The position numbers were made by a program, and so were the translations under genes. DNA of 64,000 nucleotides from Ecdyonurus torrentis (lineage: Eukaryota > Arthropoda > Insecta > Ephemeroptera > Heptageniidae): contig OX439129.1 of assembly GCA_949318235.1 (NCBI GenBank), positions 38,311,601 through 38,375,600 on the forward strand. Reading direction: 5' to 3'. Of this stretch, positions 61,461-64,000 are shown in pieces (within the stretch, counting starts at the first letter, position 1; each line of letters starts with the position of its first letter). Under the pieces are notes generated by a model, which saw nothing but the letters and a program-made list of their open reading frames with translations, was not told where the DNA came from and made no database searches.

Positions 61461-63502
61461 GAGTTTTTCCCAATAAAAGCGTAATGTTAAATTAAAGGCG
61501 TAGAACACCTTGAACAAAAAAGTGGCTTAATATCCTAACAAACCTGAAAATCAACGTTGATTTGGCCCGAGTCATTGATTTCTAATTTATTTTCCATTCA
61601 CAAAATGCCGATGCCGGTCACTGACGTCACAAATCTCCCGGTTTACTTGCGCGTGGACCAGGCGAGCTGTGACGTCAGTGACCGGCAGCGGCATTTTGTG
61701 AATGGAAAATAAATTAGAAATCAATGACTCCGGCCAAATCAACGTTGATGTTCAGGTTTGTTAGAATATTACGCAACTTTTTTGTTCAAGGTTTTCTACG
61801 CCTTTAAGGGACCCTTCGCTTCCCCGCGCGCTAAACCGATAACGTCTAATTAATTTTGACAATTTGTTCACAACATATTGGCTCTGAAAAAGTGACTTTT
61901 GTGTTCAGACTTCAGAGAACTATTTCATCCTTAAAGGTCCACAGACACCAATTTTTTTGAAGTTGTGTTTCATCTACTATAAAATATTTTAAAATATTTT
62001 TAAATGTTGTTTGGAGACTTCCTTTTAAGTAAAAAAAACTAATGAAAGTTTGCCACGCCCCCTTATATACTCTGCTTCAAGTATCTTCACAACCACATCA
62101 CGCTATTTGGTCACTTTTGGTGGCCAGAATTCCATCAACAGGTATTGTCGCTTCATACATAAGGCAATACTTGTTTGTCATTTTGACCATAAAATGTGGC
62201 TGAGTGCTGATTAAGGCTAAAAACGTACATGAATCTAAGTATAAAAGTCAGCTGATCGTTGTTTGGCCTTAATGTAAGTAGATAACCTATGTAATCCAGA
62301 GAGGATTCCCGCTGAAAAGTACTGGTCAGCTGGAGACGTGCGGGTCAAAATTACATTGATCAAATGGGCAACAAAATATAACTTCCAGGATAAAATAAAA
62401 TTAAAGGCAACAGAAAATTGAATAACGATATTCTCTTTGGATTACCTGTCTATAGAAATACCTTATTTGGCCTAAGATACGTATATTTAGATAGGTACAG
62501 TATACCGCGAAAATAATACCCCCCTCTGTTCTCCGTGCCCCTCTGCGTTGCCGAGCAATGGATGCTGAGCAATGGATGCTCGTATACCTGTAATGTTAAT
62601 CGCGTAATTTCAGAGCTTTCGTGCACCGTCTCCAATGATGTAGATCCTCATTTAATGGTACGTAGTTAAAATTCAATTCTTTGACTTTTATTTTACGTTG
62701 CACGTAGATTTTTAGAGTCTATCAAATTTAAATGAGAATTTATTAAAAAATGTTCCTTTTTCCATAAAGTTGCGCAAGCAATCTGTAGTCATTCAATTTC
62801 TCTGTATTTTACCTATCTAAATATATGTATCTTAGTTTGGCCAAACAACGATCAAACTTTAATTTAATATTTAAATTAGAAGGAATAGTCGCATCAGATT
62901 TTAACAACTTGTTACCTTGTAGATTCTAAAAAGCCAGAGTGTCTGTGCCTCTTTAAAACTAAAATTAATGTGAAATAGAAACCATCCCCTAATGACTCAT
63001 TATTTAAACTATACAGTATGTAATGTGTACCAAATTTGATTTATTCTCTTTATTAGTTAAAAAACGGTGTGCCATCAAAGATTAATTAGAATAATTAGGA
63101 TTTAAACTTATTATTTTAATTATTCATTATATGTATTTATAAATTATAATTAAATTTGTATTTAAAATCATGTTTTGTTTCTTCAGGTTGGTCTTCTATT
63201 TTATACCTAAGAACCTACACCAGCCACTACAAATCTGTATACACAGAATGCATTGAAAAGGAAGGAAACCTGACGTCCATGTGCTTAGAATATGCTCAAC
63301 GTACTTCTAGAAATAACTCTGAATTAATTTTAAATAACCAAACATGCCATGACCAAGCCGCTAACAAATGTATTAGTTTAGCTCAGCAACAAGCCCTTAA
63401 AGCCAAACAAATGTTCAACTTTTACAACATAACTTTGATTAAGTCAGTTCAGACATGCAAGTACTTACATCATGTTTTTTTAACGCATAGTGTCTATGCA
63501 GG
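53470..63502 (+). CDS. Unrecognised glycoprotein with two membrane segments, 3' part beyond the window
   Basis: Exons: 53470-53644, 56864-56923, 60052-60159, 60510-60623, 60959-61075, 63187-63502 (at least 296 codons). Introns 1-5 are all phase 1; exon 6 ends in phase 2 and the gene continues. The N-terminus (about 80 residues; LQHLLPGMHKDMFNAFINRD, LVVQAIFDKLDRML) is helical and could be a death-fold-like domain, which is speculation. Then a Ser-rich, basic linker (KTKKKKKSW), a membrane segment GILIAFLLATLCLI, a short basic loop KERLMKNSRIR, a second segment IYIVVVLLSAIIGVGWSS, and a region with sequons NLT, NNS, NQT and NIT and at least five Cys, suggesting it is luminal. Glycosylation of the C-terminal side and the basic N-side conflict over topology if both segments span. 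No family was recognised. All introns carry mobile DNA. Confidence 0.65.
54345..54557. mobile_element. Inner MITE of the same family, 9-bp TSD
   Basis: 213 bp beginning CACAGTAAATTATACAGTAG and ending CTACTGTG, flanked by AGATGGTAC at 54336-54344 and 54558-54566. It is inserted in the left end of the outer copy. Its arms (GGGAATGTCAGATCGAATGC) are nearly perfect. Confidence 0.88.
54584..55512. mobile_element. hAT-type element with perfect 8-bp TSD, inserted in the outer MITE
   Basis: Ends CAGGGGCGGATCCAGG and inverse, flanked by TCTCCTAT at 54576-54583 and 55513-55520. Subterminal GCGCCTTCGGCGC and GGGGCGTGGCC-AAAATTTTTCGCC blocks are shared with the elements at 8535 and 58886. A23+ and C10+ runs are present. 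929 bp, no transposase. Confidence 0.9.
55965..56028. repeat. (CA)n microsatellite
   Basis: About 31 CA units in intron 1 of the membrane-protein gene. Confidence 0.95.
56472..56509. repeat. (GA)n microsatellite
   Basis: About 19 GA units. The stretch 56030-56863 otherwise shows no structure. Confidence 0.95.
57887..58036. mobile_element. Small foldback, about 60-bp arms
   Basis: GGTAGAGACAGTGGTCAAAA and TATCCCGTTTTTATTGTGAC at the left recur inverted at the right without mismatches. The loop is about 35 bp. Confidence 0.85.
58468..58863 (+). pseudogene. LINE ORF2 C-terminal tail, related to the one in RPS6KC1 intron 14
   Basis: An open 131-codon frame: YELAGEELFVTELQVKF, SLAFYNTPAFN, HGFHHVICQIKEFHEC, then a C-x2-C-x3-C-x4-H-x3-C-type cluster (CVLCSGLCTRYHLLHC). 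It aligns with 32000-32390 (minus) over its whole length. No reverse-transcriptase core is attached, so it is a 5'-truncated copy. Confidence 0.75.
58886..59827. mobile_element. hAT-type element with perfect 8-bp TSD
   Basis: Ends CAGGGTCGGCCTGG and inverse, flanked by GTATAAGT at 58878-58885 and 59828-59835. The right subterminal part has GGGGGCGTGGCC, CGCCTGCGGCGC-like and GGGGGCTTCGCCCCC sequences. An A-rich (GAA)n stretch lies at 58980-59060. Confidence 0.9.
59390..59527 (+). pseudogene. hAT transposase N-terminal remnant
   Basis: A 45-codon frame inside the hAT element: MFSKPEYKLYKHNTGALKRT and on to GNDPKQRKLSFSAFK. The sequence resembles the K/R-rich N-terminus preceding the TTF/BED-type zinc finger of some animal hAT transposases (xSGAxKRK, then a short linker and a LxxF end). 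A stop codon ends it there. Confidence 0.5.
60215..60425. mobile_element. Short imperfect inverted repeat near exon 3
   Basis: AAAAGGAAGTGCCGGAAGAG, GGAAACCACGTGA on the left pair with TCACGTGGTTTCATCTTCCG, GCACTTTCTTTTC on the right. A partial tandem copy of the left arm (GGAAAAGGAAGTGC) precedes it. Confidence 0.6.
61496..61803. mobile_element. TTAA MITE, copy 3 (best preserved)
   Basis: 308 bp flanked by TTAA (61492-61495 and 61804-61807). Ends AGGCGTAGAACACCTTGAAC. Two intact TGACGTCA palindromes, about 50 bp apart, and TCAACGTTGAT in both arms. Confidence 0.92.
61935..62952. mobile_element. 1-kb element with TTAA flanks, second family
   Basis: TTAA at 61931-61934 and 62953-62956. Ends AGGTCCACAGACACC (left) and AGAGGCACAGACACTC (right, inverted). 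The ends differ from the 308-320 bp TTAA family. No transposase frame. Confidence 0.6.
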
Positions 63503-64000
63503 GTAAGCAAAATTGGTTTGCTTGTCATTAAAGGGTTTTGTCAGGAAATAAAGTTTTCTCTTACCATAGCTACTGGACAATTATTGTAGTTCATTATATT
63601 TAAAGAAAAAAAAATTGCAAAAATTTATTTCATTCAATTTTGCCCGGCTTATATTTTTATTATTTGTATGCATATGGTGAAAAATGTGGCGGCTTCCTAT
63701 CTAAAATCAAAGTACTTGCACTTTGAATGACAATATCTACGCTCTATGTGTATCTAACTACTTTTGACTCACCGTGTGATTTTGGCAAATATATAATACT
63801 TTTGGCATCTTTGTCTGAGCAAAAATTTAATGACTCCCCTAAATATAAGCCGCTTGTGGTTTTTAAAGAGGTGGAGAGTGCACCGAGAGAAGACAAGATA
63901 AATGCATTCCAGATGTGGGGGTGGTGCGCCCCATGCAGCATCCGGTCTATGCAGCATAAGCTTCCCTAGCGCGCAAGGGCTAAATTCAAAGCTTATTACT
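63503..64000. other. Start of the next intron of the 53470 gene
   Basis: No exon with matching phase 2 acceptor was identified before the end of the window. The overlapping small frames at 63727-63969 on both strands show no family motif. Confidence 0.35.

Overview
This window is nuclear DNA from an invertebrate animal. The evidence is AT-rich sequence, genes split by GT-AG introns, conserved animal orthologues, and a very heavy load of non-autonomous transposons, foldback elements and (TA)n tracts. The phylum cannot be fixed from the sequence. A cysteine in place of selenocysteine in SELENOO and degenerate CR1/Jockey-like and RTE-like LINE remains fit a non-vertebrate animal. No bacterial-type gene is present.

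Genes from left to right: exon 1 of a PRELID2-like gene (minus, 620-752, running off the left edge); AFG1L, a mitochondrial AAA ATPase (plus, 2069-6621, 8 exons, complete); IST1, an ESCRT-III related protein (plus, 8180-15861, 6 exons, complete); RPS6KC1, a PX-MIT-pseudokinase protein (plus, 17617-35137, 16 exons, complete); SELENOO, a mitochondrial AMP-transferase (minus, 39814-43890, 6 exons, complete, Cys form, one GC-AG intron); an orphan ARFGAP2/3-like fragment (44957-45065); and an unrecognised two-membrane-segment glycoprotein gene (plus, 53470 to beyond the right edge, six exons visible, every intron but the last in phase 1). All splice phases were checked by hand and close in frame. 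PRELID2, AFG1L and SELENOO all act in mitochondria. IST1 and RPS6KC1 both act on endosomes, and they carry the two halves (MIM and MIT) of a known interaction type.

Most introns and spacers are mobile DNA. At least five hAT-type elements are bounded by perfect 8-bp target duplications (8535-10069, 36327-37368, 41303-42795, 54584-55512, 58886-59827). There are three copies of a TTAA-flanked MITE that carries CRE palindromes, three copies of a foldback family whose stem is a 33-bp tandem repeat, a 7.1-kb nested composite in RPS6KC1 intron 2, and a three-layer nest at 54330-55701 with 9-bp and 8-bp duplications at every junction.

The most interesting single object is a complete type I hammerhead ribozyme at 33728-33772, in the last intron of RPS6KC1. 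It lies about 60 nt downstream of the start site expected from a CCAAT + TATA promoter, which is the arrangement of a Penelope-like terminal repeat or a retrozyme. Second is a 5S rRNA-derived segment inside one hAT element. Third is a promoter-like module shared by SELENOO and the unrecognised membrane-protein gene.
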